A stretch of DNA of 54,054 bases from assembly GCA_034435835.1 (NCBI GenBank), contig DAOTWF010000010.1, positions 1 through 54,054 of the forward strand, given 5' to 3'. A program made the translations under genes and the position numbers. Shown piece after piece: positions 16,291-24,854 of this stretch (position 1 is the first letter of the stretch; every line of letters begins with the position of its first letter). Under the pieces are notes generated by a model that was not told the DNA's origin, did no database searches, and saw only the letters and a program-made list of their open reading frames with translations. The stretch is from CALJTV01 sp034435835 (GTDB lineage: Bacteria; Chloroflexota; Dehalococcoidia; GIF9; UBA5629).

Positions 16291-16662
16291 TTGCTGCACG
16301 ATTTTGGCTACGTTGGGATACTCTTTGTTGTTGCCATCTTTTTTGCTTTGACCACACTGCTTTTACCTGTGACACTGCGTCTTCTGGGAATTGTTCCGCG
16401 GAGGAGCAGCCCAGCCAAAAATTCCACCTACGAATGCGGCATGCCCACCATCGGGCAGGCATGGGTGCAGTATAATTTCCGTTATTATTTTTTTGCTGTC
16501 CTGTTTGTAGTTCTGGATGTGCTGGTCGTTCTGCTATTTCCGTGGGCGGTAGGATTGAGGGAGCTGGGGCTGGCTGGTCTGGTGGTTGTGTTTATCCTTC
16601 TCGTTATGCTGGCAGTAGCCTATGTCTATGCCTGGTTTAAAGGAGCACTCGAATGGAAATAG
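16291..16662 (+). CDS. nuoA: NADH-quinone oxidoreductase subunit A
   Basis: This 123-residue protein has three membrane segments and the family signature YECGMPTIGQAWVQYNFRYY (Cys loop at the quinone-site region). The start is TTG with CAGGAG eight bases upstream. It is the first gene of an 11-subunit complex I operon; its end overlaps nuoB by ten bases. Confidence 0.97.
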   Translation: MLHDFGYVGILFVVAIFFALTTLLLPVTLRLLGIVPRRSSPAKNSTYECGMPTIGQAWVQYNFRYYFFAVLFVVLDVLVVLLFPWAVGLRELGLAGLVVVFILLVMLAVAYVYAWFKGALEWK

Positions 16663-17246
16663 AACGGCATTGGCCAGCTTTGTCTGCAGGGGATGTCGAT
16701 GTGCTGGAAGGCAGGAGGATAGAAGAGCTCAAGGCAGCCGCGCAGCAGCCGATAGCTGACCCTGATGATTGGCTTGAAGCTGAAATCAGGCGCAACATAC
16801 TGTTGATCACTGTGGACTATGCGGTAAATTGGGCACGGTCGCGGTCGATATTTCCGTTGATGTTTGGTCTGGCGTGTTGTGCCTTTGAAATGATTGCCAC
16901 AGCGGCCTCGCGCTTTGACATAGCTCGTTTTGGCATGGATATCTTCCGCTGGTCGCCACGGCAGGCAGATTTGATGATAGTAGCCGGTACGATAACTTGG
17001 AAGATGGCGCCCGCCGTAAAGCTTATTTATGAGCAGATGGCAGAGCCCAAATGGGTGATAGCTATGGGTGCCTGTGCTATAAGCGGTGGTACTTTTAGGG
17101 AATCATACAGTGTGGTGCCGGGACTGAACCGTATCGTGCCAGTGGATGTGTATGTGCCGGGTTGTCCCCCGCGTCCTGAAGGACTTATCCACGGCATACG
17201 GCTAATACATCAAAAGATAATGAGCGAGAGCATCAGAAAGCGATGA
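16653..17246 (+). CDS. nuoB: NADH-quinone oxidoreductase subunit B
   Basis: This 197-residue PSST subunit holds cluster N2 next to the quinone. The ligands are visible as C75-C76 (FGLACCAFEM), C141 (MGACAISGGTF) and C171 (VYVPGCPPRPEGLIHG). The N-terminal 45 residues are an acidic extension. Overlaps with nuoA and nuoC suggest translational coupling. Confidence 0.98.
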   Translation: MEIERHWPALSAGDVDVLEGRRIEELKAAAQQPIADPDDWLEAEIRRNILLITVDYAVNWARSRSIFPLMFGLACCAFEMIATAASRFDIARFGMDIFRWSPRQADLMIVAGTITWKMAPAVKLIYEQMAEPKWVIAMGACAISGGTFRESYSVVPGLNRIVPVDVYVPGCPPRPEGLIHGIRLIHQKIMSESIRKR

Positions 17247-17683
17247 CCGTACCTTTGGACTGCGAGCAAGTGGCCAGAAGACTGTCCCAGGAACTTCCGG
17301 GTTCGGTGGTAGCGGCGGAGAGGTCGGCTGTTGTGGTGAGAGGCGAGAGGCTGAGGGAAGTAGTCGCATTTCTGAGGGACGATACAGATTTTGCGTTCGA
17401 TTATCTAGCCAACCTTACTGCGGTAGATTATCTGGATTATTTTGAGGTTGTCTATCACCTGGTCTCTCTGACGCACAATCATAGTCTCACATTGAAGGTG
17501 AGGTGTCATGACCGTGTGAAGCCGATTGTGCCTTCGGTGGTTGATATATGGCGTGCTGCTGATTTTCAGGAGAGAGAGATTTACGACCTCATGGGGATTA
17601 TATTTCAGGGCCATCCTAACTTGAAGCGGTTGTTTTTGTGGGAGGGTTTCGTAGGACACCCGCTACGAAAGGACTACTTGTAG
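17243..17683 (+). CDS. nuoC: NADH-quinone oxidoreductase subunit C
   Basis: This 146-residue 30-kDa-type subunit ends in the family motif FQEREIYDLMGIIFQGHPNL and GHPLRKDYL. It is separate from nuoD (not a nuoCD fusion) and shorter than the E. coli domain. It overlaps nuoB by four bases and is followed by nuoD after one base. Confidence 0.97.
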   Translation: MTVPLDCEQVARRLSQELPGSVVAAERSAVVVRGERLREVVAFLRDDTDFAFDYLANLTAVDYLDYFEVVYHLVSLTHNHSLTLKVRCHDRVKPIVPSVVDIWRAADFQEREIYDLMGIIFQGHPNLKRLFLWEGFVGHPLRKDYL

Positions 17684-17684
17684 C

Positions 17685-18788
17685 ATGACGCTGAAGACCG
17701 AGCCGTTCATTCTCAATATTGGTCCACAGCATCCTTCAACCCACGGCGTGTTCCGCATGAGGGTAACGCTTGATGGAGAGGTGGTGGTTGATTTAGAGCC
17801 CATTATCGGGTATCTCCACAGGGGTATAGAAAAGCTAGCTGAGTCAAGGACTTATACACAGATAATTCCGCTCACTGACAGGCTGGATTACCTAGCTTCG
17901 ATGACGAACAACTTTGGCTATGTGCTTGCTGTGGAGAAGCTTGGCGGGATAAAGATTCCGGAACGGGCTGAGTATTTAAGAATCATCATGGCGGAGCTGA
18001 TGCGTATTTCCAGCCATTTAATGGCGGTAGGATTCCTTCTGAATGATCTAGGAGCAATGATGACGCCGGTGCTGTATATGTGGCGTGAGCGCGAGAAGAT
18101 CATGGATCTGTTCGAAATGGTTTGCGGACAGCGTTTGACGTATAACTACATGAGGATTGGCGGTGTTTCCCACGATGTTCCGGAGGAGTTCTTACCAGCT
18201 TTGAAACGGTTTATCGATGAGATGCCACGATTCATCGATGAGTACGAGCAACTGCTTTCACAAAACGAAATTCTGCTTGTTCGGACAAAAGGGGTTGGCA
18301 TATTGCCCAGAGAGACAGCCATAAATATTGGTGCTGGTGGTCCGGTGCTCAGAGCGAGCGGGGTGAGATGGGACATTCGCAAGGCCGATCCTTACTCCAT
18401 TTATGACCGCTTTGATTTCGAGGTACCTACTGGCAGCACAGGTGATTGTTATGACCGTTACTGGGTGAGGATTCAAGAGATGAGGCAAAGCGTGCGGATT
18501 GTGGAGCAAGCCATAGAGCAGTTACCGCGAGGTGAAATTTGTGCCAAGGTGAAACAGCCATTACGTTTGCCTGTGGGGGAGGTATACGCGCACATTGAGG
18601 CGCCGAAGGGCGAGCTTGGGTTCTATCTGGTCAGTGATAATTCAGTAGCACCGTATAGGTTCCATGTGCGTCCACCAACTTTGATCAATCTTACAGCATT
18701 GAAGGATATGGTCATAGGGTGGAAAATAGCTGACCTGATCGTTATTTTCGGAAGCATAGATGTCTGCCTTGGTGAGATAGATAGATGA
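17685..18788 (+). CDS. nuoD: NADH-quinone oxidoreductase subunit D
   Basis: This 367-residue 49-kDa subunit lines the quinone cavity. Motifs NIGPQHPSTHGVFRM, GYLHRGIEK and RLDYLASMTNNFGY are present, as are RTKGVGILPRETAI and, at the C-terminus, PTLINLTALKDMVIG with DVCLGEIDR. The Cys pairs of related NiFe hydrogenases are absent, so this is a respiratory complex and not a hydrogenase. Confidence 0.98.
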   Translation: MTLKTEPFILNIGPQHPSTHGVFRMRVTLDGEVVVDLEPIIGYLHRGIEKLAESRTYTQIIPLTDRLDYLASMTNNFGYVLAVEKLGGIKIPERAEYLRIIMAELMRISSHLMAVGFLLNDLGAMMTPVLYMWREREKIMDLFEMVCGQRLTYNYMRIGGVSHDVPEEFLPALKRFIDEMPRFIDEYEQLLSQNEILLVRTKGVGILPRETAINIGAGGPVLRASGVRWDIRKADPYSIYDRFDFEVPTGSTGDCYDRYWVRIQEMRQSVRIVEQAIEQLPRGEICAKVKQPLRLPVGEVYAHIEAPKGELGFYLVSDNSVAPYRFHVRPPTLINLTALKDMVIGWKIADLIVIFGSIDVCLGEIDR

Positions 18789-19897
18789 TGAACCTGCTTG
18801 AGCAGTTCCGTATCTGGCTGAGCGCTACGTTACCCGAGTGGGCAGCTTATATGATAGCCGGCATCGTGGGCATTGTTGCTATATTGGGCTTTGTTCTGAC
18901 TTTGGTGATAGTGTTCATCTGGTACGAAAGGCGCTTGCTGGGGCGGTTTCAGATCCGCCTGGGCCCGAACCGGCTCGGTCCTGAAGGAATATTTCAGCCG
19001 ATTGCCACCGCCCTGAAGGTGCTGATTAAAGAAGACGTTGTGCCGGAAAAGGCTGATAAGGTAGTTCACTGGCTGGCACCGGTAGTAGTGTTTGCGCCGG
19101 TGCTGATGGTTTTTGCGGTCATACCATTGAGCCAGGGGGCGGTTCTGGCTGATCTGGACGTTGGGGTGCTGTATTTGGTGGCAGTTGGCTCTGTATCAGC
19201 TGTGGGGATTTACATGGCTGGGTGGGGTTCAAACAACAAGTATGCCCTGATAGCTGCCATGCGGACGGTGGCTCAAATAGTGAGCTATGAATTGCCGGTA
19301 GTGCTATCGTTGCTTGGTGTGGTGCTGATGGTTGGGTCGCTGTCCATGACAAAGATCGTTGATGCCCAAGCCCTGCCCTTTATCATTATGCAACCTTTGG
19401 GTTTTCTTATTTTCTTTCTTGGTGCACTGGCTGAGATGAATCGCTGTCCTTTTGATCTCCTCGAGGCTGATTCTGAGATCGTTGCTGGTTACCATACGGA
19501 GTATTCGGGAATGAAGTTTGCCATGTTTTATCTAGGTGAGTATGGCCATGCGCTGGCATATGCCTGTATCATCACTACCCTCTTCCTAGGTGGCTGGCGT
19601 GGTCCGGTGCTGCCACCGTTTTTATGGTTTCTTATCAAGGTTGTGGCTGTATTTTCTTTAATCGTCTGGTTGCGGGCTACATTGCCACGGCTTAGGGTTG
19701 ACCAGTTAATGGCTTTTGCCTGGAAAGGGCTTTTCCCTATGGCGTTGATCAACGTACTTGTTGTAGCTGTGGAGGTGCTGTGGTTGGTCGATATATCACG
19801 TTGGTCAGTGGTGGTGACAAATGTTGTGTTGGCTGTTGTTCTAATACTGGCATGGTCGAGACTATTCGTTCTGGGACGGGGCAGAGTTGAAATTTGA
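18785..19897 (+). CDS. nuoH: NADH-quinone oxidoreductase subunit H
   Basis: This 370-residue ND1 subunit has about eight membrane helices. Conserved loops include YERRLLGRFQIRLGPNRLGP, GWGSNNKYALIAAMRTVAQI, NRCPFDLLEADSEIVAGYHT and EYSGMKFAMFYLGEY. It forms the quinone entry and proton-coupling region. It overlaps nuoD by four bases. Confidence 0.98.
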   Translation: MMNLLEQFRIWLSATLPEWAAYMIAGIVGIVAILGFVLTLVIVFIWYERRLLGRFQIRLGPNRLGPEGIFQPIATALKVLIKEDVVPEKADKVVHWLAPVVVFAPVLMVFAVIPLSQGAVLADLDVGVLYLVAVGSVSAVGIYMAGWGSNNKYALIAAMRTVAQIVSYELPVVLSLLGVVLMVGSLSMTKIVDAQALPFIIMQPLGFLIFFLGALAEMNRCPFDLLEADSEIVAGYHTEYSGMKFAMFYLGEYGHALAYACIITTLFLGGWRGPVLPPFLWFLIKVVAVFSLIVWLRATLPRLRVDQLMAFAWKGLFPMALINVLVVAVEVLWLVDISRWSVVVTNVVLAVVLILAWSRLFVLGRGRVEI

Positions 19898-20432
19898 GAG
19901 ATATGGAATAGGCGTGCTCAGAGGGATGGCGGTTACTTTCAAGCATCTGTTCCGCCCCCCGATTACAGTTCAGTACCCAGAGGAAAAACTGATTGTATCA
20001 AGGCGATTGCGGGGATGCGAACTGGTGTGGTACCCGGAGAGATGCACCGGTTGTGCCACCTGTGCCAAAAGCTGTCCGCAAGGGAACATCGAGATCATTA
20101 CCCAGGTCGGTAGCCAGAACAACTACGTGGTTGATAAGTTTGAAGTAGATACTGGGCGATGTATGTTCTGCGGGTTATGTGTGGAGTCATGCCCTTATGA
20201 AGCCTTGGCGATGGGGTTGTCCTACGAAGGGGCGAAATACCGGCGCCGGGATCTGGTGATGGATAAGGAGGCGCTGACTGTTTCAGATTCAAGAAAGCCA
20301 AGTGCATATGCCAGACCAGGTATCGAGGAGAGCTTACCAAAGCAGAGCCTGCTGATTTACTGGGATAGAGCGGACGGCGGACAGAAGCTAACCCTTTTCC
20401 CATTAAGTAAGAAGAGAGGAAGAGGTGTTTGA
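19887..20432 (+). CDS. nuoI: NADH-quinone oxidoreductase subunit I
   Basis: This 181-residue 8Fe ferredoxin-like subunit has C53-C56-C59-C63 (CTGCATCAKSCP) and C92-C95-C98-C102 (CMFCGLCVESCP), the ligands of N6a and N6b. The TTG start at 19887 overlaps the nuoH end. In the absence of nuoEFG in the operon, this subunit would receive electrons directly from an external carrier such as ferredoxin, as proposed for other 11-subunit complexes. Confidence 0.97.
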   Translation: MKFERYGIGVLRGMAVTFKHLFRPPITVQYPEEKLIVSRRLRGCELVWYPERCTGCATCAKSCPQGNIEIITQVGSQNNYVVDKFEVDTGRCMFCGLCVESCPYEALAMGLSYEGAKYRRRDLVMDKEALTVSDSRKPSAYARPGIEESLPKQSLLIYWDRADGGQKLTLFPLSKKRGRGV

Positions 20433-20910
20433 CATAATATTCTGGCTTCTGGCACTGACTGTTGTGGTAGCAGCACTGGGGGTAATAGTGTTGCGGGATG
20501 TGTTCCGGGCTGCGCTGAGCATGATACTACTTTTCCTAGCTGTAGCTGGGATATATGTGACTCTTTATGCTGATTTTCTAGCTGTGGTGCAGGCGCTGAT
20601 ATATGTGGGTGCCATCTCGATACTTATCGTGGTAGCGGTGATGTTGACGCAGGATGTCTGGCGGGGTAGTCCGCCGGGACAGTTTCGCTTTACTGCGTTT
20701 CTGGTAGCTTCGGCTTTTCTGCTGGTGTTGGGTTGGGGGATAGTGGGCACCAAATGGCTTACAAGCGCTGAGTTGCCTAAACAGCCTACGGTGGCTGGCA
20801 TAGGAGCAAGTTTATTCGGTGGGGACGGGTATGTGCTGGCAGTCGAAATTGTAGGTGTTCTACTGGTAGCGGCAATTTTGGGTGCTATCGCGTTAATGAG
20901 GGAGAAATAG
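20425..20910 (+). CDS. nuoJ: NADH-quinone oxidoreductase subunit J
   Basis: This 161-residue ND6-type subunit has five hydrophobic segments, including YADFLAVVQALIYVGAISIL, the pi-bulge helix region. The start is a GTG overlapping the nuoI stop codon. It couples quinone reduction to the proton-pumping arm. Confidence 0.96.
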   Translation: MFDIIFWLLALTVVVAALGVIVLRDVFRAALSMILLFLAVAGIYVTLYADFLAVVQALIYVGAISILIVVAVMLTQDVWRGSPPGQFRFTAFLVASAFLLVLGWGIVGTKWLTSAELPKQPTVAGIGASLFGGDGYVLAVEIVGVLLVAAILGAIALMREK

Positions 20911-20914
20911 GGAC

Positions 20915-21226
20915 GTGCCTGTCGGCTTGGTACACTATCTGCTACTTTCGGGAGTTCTGTTCAGCATTGGCCTTTATGGCGTGCTAGCCAAGCGCAATGT
21001 TGTTGTTATTCTCATGTGTATTGAGATAATGCTCAATGCCGCCAACATTGCACTGGTGGCGTTTTCCCGCTATGTTGTACCTCTACTTCTGACCGGACAG
21101 GTATTTGCTGTGTTTGTCATCGTGGTGGCTGCGGCTGAGGTGGCGGTGGGGATAGCCATTGTCTTCGTAATCTATCGTAAGCGTCAGTCTGTGAATATCA
21201 ATGATTTTGATCTGATGAAAGGGTAG
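20915..21226 (+). CDS. nuoK: NADH-quinone oxidoreductase subunit K
   Basis: This 103-residue ND4L-type subunit has three helices. The conserved glutamates are in MCIEIMLNAANIALVAFSR and AAAEVAVGIAIVFVIYR. The start is GTG. A small non-Nuo ORF follows before nuoL. Confidence 0.96.
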   Translation: MPVGLVHYLLLSGVLFSIGLYGVLAKRNVVVILMCIEIMLNAANIALVAFSRYVVPLLLTGQVFAVFVIVVAAAEVAVGIAIVFVIYRKRQSVNINDFDLMKG

Positions 21227-21232
21227 CTAAGA

Positions 21233-21427
21233 ATGTGGGTACAGATAAGAATAGCGCTGAATCTAATGACAGCCGAGATGTGGAAAGAGTTTTTTGAAGG
21301 GGAGGGGGTGCCAACGCTGGTGCTACCCGATACCGAGAAGCCCGGTGTTGGAGAGCTGGCTAGCTACCGTATTTTTGTGTCACAAGAAAGGGTTCACGTT
21401 GTTGAGGAGATTCTGAGGAGACTGTGA
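21233..21427 (+). CDS. small DUF2007-like protein inside the nuo operon
   Basis: This 64-residue soluble protein lies six bases after nuoK, and its stop codon shares one base with the nuoL start, so it is translationally embedded in the operon. The composition (AEMWKEFFEGEGVPTLVLPD, then SYRIFVSQERVHVVEEILRR) fits the compact fold of DUF2007-type putative signal-transducing proteins: a small-molecule or partner-binding beta-alpha unit with a terminal A/V-x-x-I-L helix. It is not a canonical complex I subunit. It could be an assembly or regulatory factor; function unknown. Confidence 0.7.
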   Translation: MWVQIRIALNLMTAEMWKEFFEGEGVPTLVLPDTEKPGVGELASYRIFVSQERVHVVEEILRRL

Positions 21428-23343
21428 TGCCTGGTTATGTCCCATGGTTAATATTTCTTGTCCCGCTGGGGTCGTTTATTGTCATCGCACTCCTATTGAG
21501 GCCGTTTCTTAAGCAATACCCGAAGGTCAGTGGTTATGTGACCATATGTTCTATCGGAATTTCCTGTCTTCTTTCTTTGTGGGTGTTAAGAGAAGTCCTA
21601 ATGACCCCTGGGCACAGGATTTCTATACCCGATATACAGTGGCTACTTATCGGTGACTTAAACGTACGTATAGGTCTGATTGTAGACTCTCTGTCGGCAG
21701 TGATGGTGGTGGTGGTAAGCCTGGTCAGCCTTTTAATACAGATTTATTCTCAGGGATATATGCATGGTGACCCAGGCTACCATCGCTATTTTGCTTTTAT
21801 GTCGCTATTTACCGCCTGTATGCTGGGGCTTGTTTTAGCCGACAACCTTGTTTTCCTTTTTCTCTTTTGGGAGGGGGTTGGCTTAGGTTCTTATCTGTTG
21901 ATAGGTTTTTGGTTCCACCGCCCGTCAGCAGCTAATGCAGCAAAGAAGGCTTTTATAGTCACTAGGCTTGGTGATTTTGGTTTTCTGGCAGCTATACTTT
22001 TTCTTTTCTACCATACTGGGACCTTCGATATTGAGGAGCTGCATGCCATTGCCATCGCTGGCAGTCTGGCTGGCACTGTATTGACGTGGGCAGCGCTCGG
22101 CATTTTTATGGGAGCTATAGGAAAGTCGGCACAGTTCCCGTTGCATGTATGGTTACCTGATGCTATGGAGGGTCCTACACCAGTTAGTGCTTTGATACAT
22201 GCAGCTACGATGGTGGCTGCCGGTGTGTTTCTGGTAGCCCGTCTCTTTCCGTTGTTTGAGCATTCTCCCGCGGTGCTCACCACCGTGGCGGTCATCGGAG
22301 GCTTCACCGCTATTTTTGCTGCTAGCATGGGGCTGGTGATGACCGATATTAAGCGTGTCCTTGCGTACTCTACCATAAGCCAGCTAGGCTACATGATGCT
22401 GGGGCTGGGGGTTGGAGGGATCGCTGTAGGCATTTTCCATTTGTTTAACCATGCCTTTTTTAAAGCCCTGCTGTTCCTTGGCGCCGGTAGCGTAAGCCAT
22501 GCCACCGGAACTTTCGATATGCGGGAGATGGGGGGGTTGCGCAGGGCAATGCCCTGGACTTATGCCACCTTTGTTGTTGCCTCTCTGAGCCTGGCTGGTA
22601 TCTGGCCATTTTCAGGGTTCTGGAGCAAGGACGAGATATTGGCTTCCGTCTTGGAAGGGAATACAGTTCTGTTCTATCTAGCCTTGGTGACAGTATTTAT
22701 GACCGCCTTCTATATGTTTCGGGCTGTGTTTCTTACTTTCCACGGTGATTACAGGGGAGGGTCTGGGGGACACGGTGGTGGTCATAACGGAGGAAAGTTG
22801 CATGAGTCGCCTGCTGTTATGCTTGTGCCCATGGTTATCTTGGGGATATTGTCGGTTGTTTCCGGCTGGCTAAATGTGACCGGTGCGTTTGGTAGTTTTC
22901 TGGGACATGCTGTAGCCAGCGGGAAGTATGGTTTTGTTCAGGGGCTTTTCGGTATATTGTCCCACTCTGTGGCATTGATATCTTTGATAGTGGCTGCACT
23001 GGGCATTCTCCTTGCGTATGCCATGTATGACCGCAGGTGGATATCTGCGGAGTCAGTCGGAAGAGTATTCAGGCCGGTGTACACGATGTTGTACCGCAAA
23101 TACTGGTTCGACGAATTCTACGAAAGGATTATCGTGGTGCGTTTTCTGGTGGATGGTGTCTTTGCTACCTTTGCCGGTTTTGACGCCCGCGTAATAGATG
23201 GTGCAGTGAACGGTGTGGCCAGTGGTGTTTCCTCCACCGGGGGGACTGCGCGGCGTGCCCAGACTGGACAGCTACAGGTCTATGGTATCACCATGGCTAT
23301 TGGAATAGTTGCCATTGCTATCTGTTTCTATCTTTTCAGTTGA
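21427..23343 (+). CDS. nuoL: NADH-quinone oxidoreductase subunit L
   Basis: This ND5-type antiporter subunit has 638 residues and many membrane helices. The discontinuous helix region is FLFLFWEGVGLGSYLLIGFW, GKSAQFPLHVWLPDAMEGPT is present, and key lysines and histidines are in DIKRVLAYSTISQLGYMMLG and FFKALLFLGAGSV. A His/Gly-rich loop (GGSGGHGGGHNGG) lies near 455. The ATG at 21427 overlaps the preceding stop by one base. A C-terminal amphipathic lateral helix is present, as expected. Confidence 0.98.
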   Translation: MPGYVPWLIFLVPLGSFIVIALLLRPFLKQYPKVSGYVTICSIGISCLLSLWVLREVLMTPGHRISIPDIQWLLIGDLNVRIGLIVDSLSAVMVVVVSLVSLLIQIYSQGYMHGDPGYHRYFAFMSLFTACMLGLVLADNLVFLFLFWEGVGLGSYLLIGFWFHRPSAANAAKKAFIVTRLGDFGFLAAILFLFYHTGTFDIEELHAIAIAGSLAGTVLTWAALGIFMGAIGKSAQFPLHVWLPDAMEGPTPVSALIHAATMVAAGVFLVARLFPLFEHSPAVLTTVAVIGGFTAIFAASMGLVMTDIKRVLAYSTISQLGYMMLGLGVGGIAVGIFHLFNHAFFKALLFLGAGSVSHATGTFDMREMGGLRRAMPWTYATFVVASLSLAGIWPFSGFWSKDEILASVLEGNTVLFYLALVTVFMTAFYMFRAVFLTFHGDYRGGSGGHGGGHNGGKLHESPAVMLVPMVILGILSVVSGWLNVTGAFGSFLGHAVASGKYGFVQGLFGILSHSVALISLIVAALGILLAYAMYDRRWISAESVGRVFRPVYTMLYRKYWFDEFYERIIVVRFLVDGVFATFAGFDARVIDGAVNGVASGVSSTGGTARRAQTGQLQVYGITMAIGIVAIAICFYLFS

Positions 23344-23354
23344 GGTGAGCGTCT

Positions 23355-24842
23355 GTGAGTTTTAGCTTCCTTAGCGCTATAGTGTTCCTCCCCGCCATCG
23401 GGGCGGCAGCCGTAGCCCTGCTACCGAAGCTGAATCCGAAGTCAACCAAATTTGTCGCTTTACTGTTTACTCTGCTGACCTTTGCACTTTCGCTGGTTGT
23501 CTTCTGCCAGTTCGATAAATCGGCTGGTGCCATCGGAAGGATACAGTTTGAAGAGAAAATATTGTGGATACCAGCCATCAATGCTCACTATCATCTCGGT
23601 GTAGACGGGCTCAGTCTGCCGATGGTCATATTGATGACTTTCCTGGGGGTGTTGGTGGTCTTGGTCTCTTGGAGGGTGGAACTTCGGACTCGTGAGTATT
23701 TCGCCTGGCTTCTCTTTTTGGAAACGAGCATACTGGGTGTGTTTTGTTCTCTCGACCTCATCCTGTTTTTCCTCTTCTGGGAGCTGGAACTGATCCCGAT
23801 GTATTTCCTCATCTCCATATGGGGGAGTGGCAGAAAAGAGTACTCGGCTATCAAGTATGTGATATACACGCTAACTGGTAGCGCCTTTATGCTGGCTGGT
23901 ATCTTGACCCTCTACTTCGCCACAGATACGCTCAGCGTCGTTGAACTTTCCGGTGTGCTCGATGTGAAGCCAATAATCCCGGTAGCCGCTGTGTTTTTTT
24001 TGTTATTTATCGGCTTTGCTGTCAAGCTGCCAGTGTTCCCCTTGCACACATGGTTGCCCGATGCTCATACCGATGCACCGACCGCTGCAAGTGTGATCCT
24101 TGCCGGTGCCCTGTTGAAAATGGGCGGTTATGGAATGATCAGGGTCTGTGTGAGTATCTTCCCTGAAATTGCTTTGCAGTATGCACCTCTGATGGTAGCA
24201 CTTGCTGTGGTAAGTGTGCTTTATGGCGCTGGTGTTACCTTAAGGCAGAAGGACTTAAAACGGCTCATTGCCTATAGCAGCGTAAGTCACATGGGCTATG
24301 TGCTTCTGGGTATATTCGCCTTGAACCAGATAAGCCTTACTGGGGCAACCTTGCAGATGTTCAGCCATGGTATTGTGACCGGGCTTCTGTTTGCCATGGT
24401 GGGACTGGTTTATGAGAAATCACACGAGCGAAATCTGGATAACCTAGGTGGTCTTGCACGCCAGATGCCGGTTATTGCGGTGGTTTTCACCATCGCTGGC
24501 TTGGCATCGCTGGGTTTGCCTGGTACCAGCGGTTTCGCTGCCGAATTCATCACCTTTGTTGGTAGTTTTTCCAGTACCGTGGTGAAGTGGATACAGATAT
24601 ACACTATCTTGGGAGTATTTGGGGTAGTGCTTACAGCCGGCTATATTTTGTGGATGCTCCAGAGGGTCTTCTATGGCCCACCGCAAGAAAAATTTGACGG
24701 AGTACCAGATGCAGATACCGTGGATAAGGTATGTATTTTTGCTTTTGTGGTGGCGATAATGCTTGTTGGGCTTTATCCCGCGATCCTGACCAATATTATC
24801 AGGATGGGAGTTGAACCACTGATAATGTTGTTAGGTATTTGA
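23355..24842 (+). CDS. nuoM: NADH-quinone oxidoreductase subunit M
   Basis: This 495-residue ND4-type antiporter-like subunit starts with GTG. Motifs HLGVDGLSLPMV, FFLFWELELIPMYFLI, KLPVFPLHTWLPDAHTDAPT and KRLIAYSSVSHMGY are present. GLPGTSGFAAEF lies near the C-terminal helices. It is one of three proton channels of the membrane arm. Confidence 0.98.
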   Translation: MSFSFLSAIVFLPAIGAAAVALLPKLNPKSTKFVALLFTLLTFALSLVVFCQFDKSAGAIGRIQFEEKILWIPAINAHYHLGVDGLSLPMVILMTFLGVLVVLVSWRVELRTREYFAWLLFLETSILGVFCSLDLILFFLFWELELIPMYFLISIWGSGRKEYSAIKYVIYTLTGSAFMLAGILTLYFATDTLSVVELSGVLDVKPIIPVAAVFFLLFIGFAVKLPVFPLHTWLPDAHTDAPTAASVILAGALLKMGGYGMIRVCVSIFPEIALQYAPLMVALAVVSVLYGAGVTLRQKDLKRLIAYSSVSHMGYVLLGIFALNQISLTGATLQMFSHGIVTGLLFAMVGLVYEKSHERNLDNLGGLARQMPVIAVVFTIAGLASLGLPGTSGFAAEFITFVGSFSSTVVKWIQIYTILGVFGVVLTAGYILWMLQRVFYGPPQEKFDGVPDADTVDKVCIFAFVVAIMLVGLYPAILTNIIRMGVEPLIMLLGI

Positions 24843-24854
24843 GGTAACCGGAAG

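Noticed and set aside
17685..18788. Membrane-bound NiFe hydrogenase large subunit
   Set aside because: The two CxxC metal-binding pairs of hydrogenases are absent; the sequence is NuoD.
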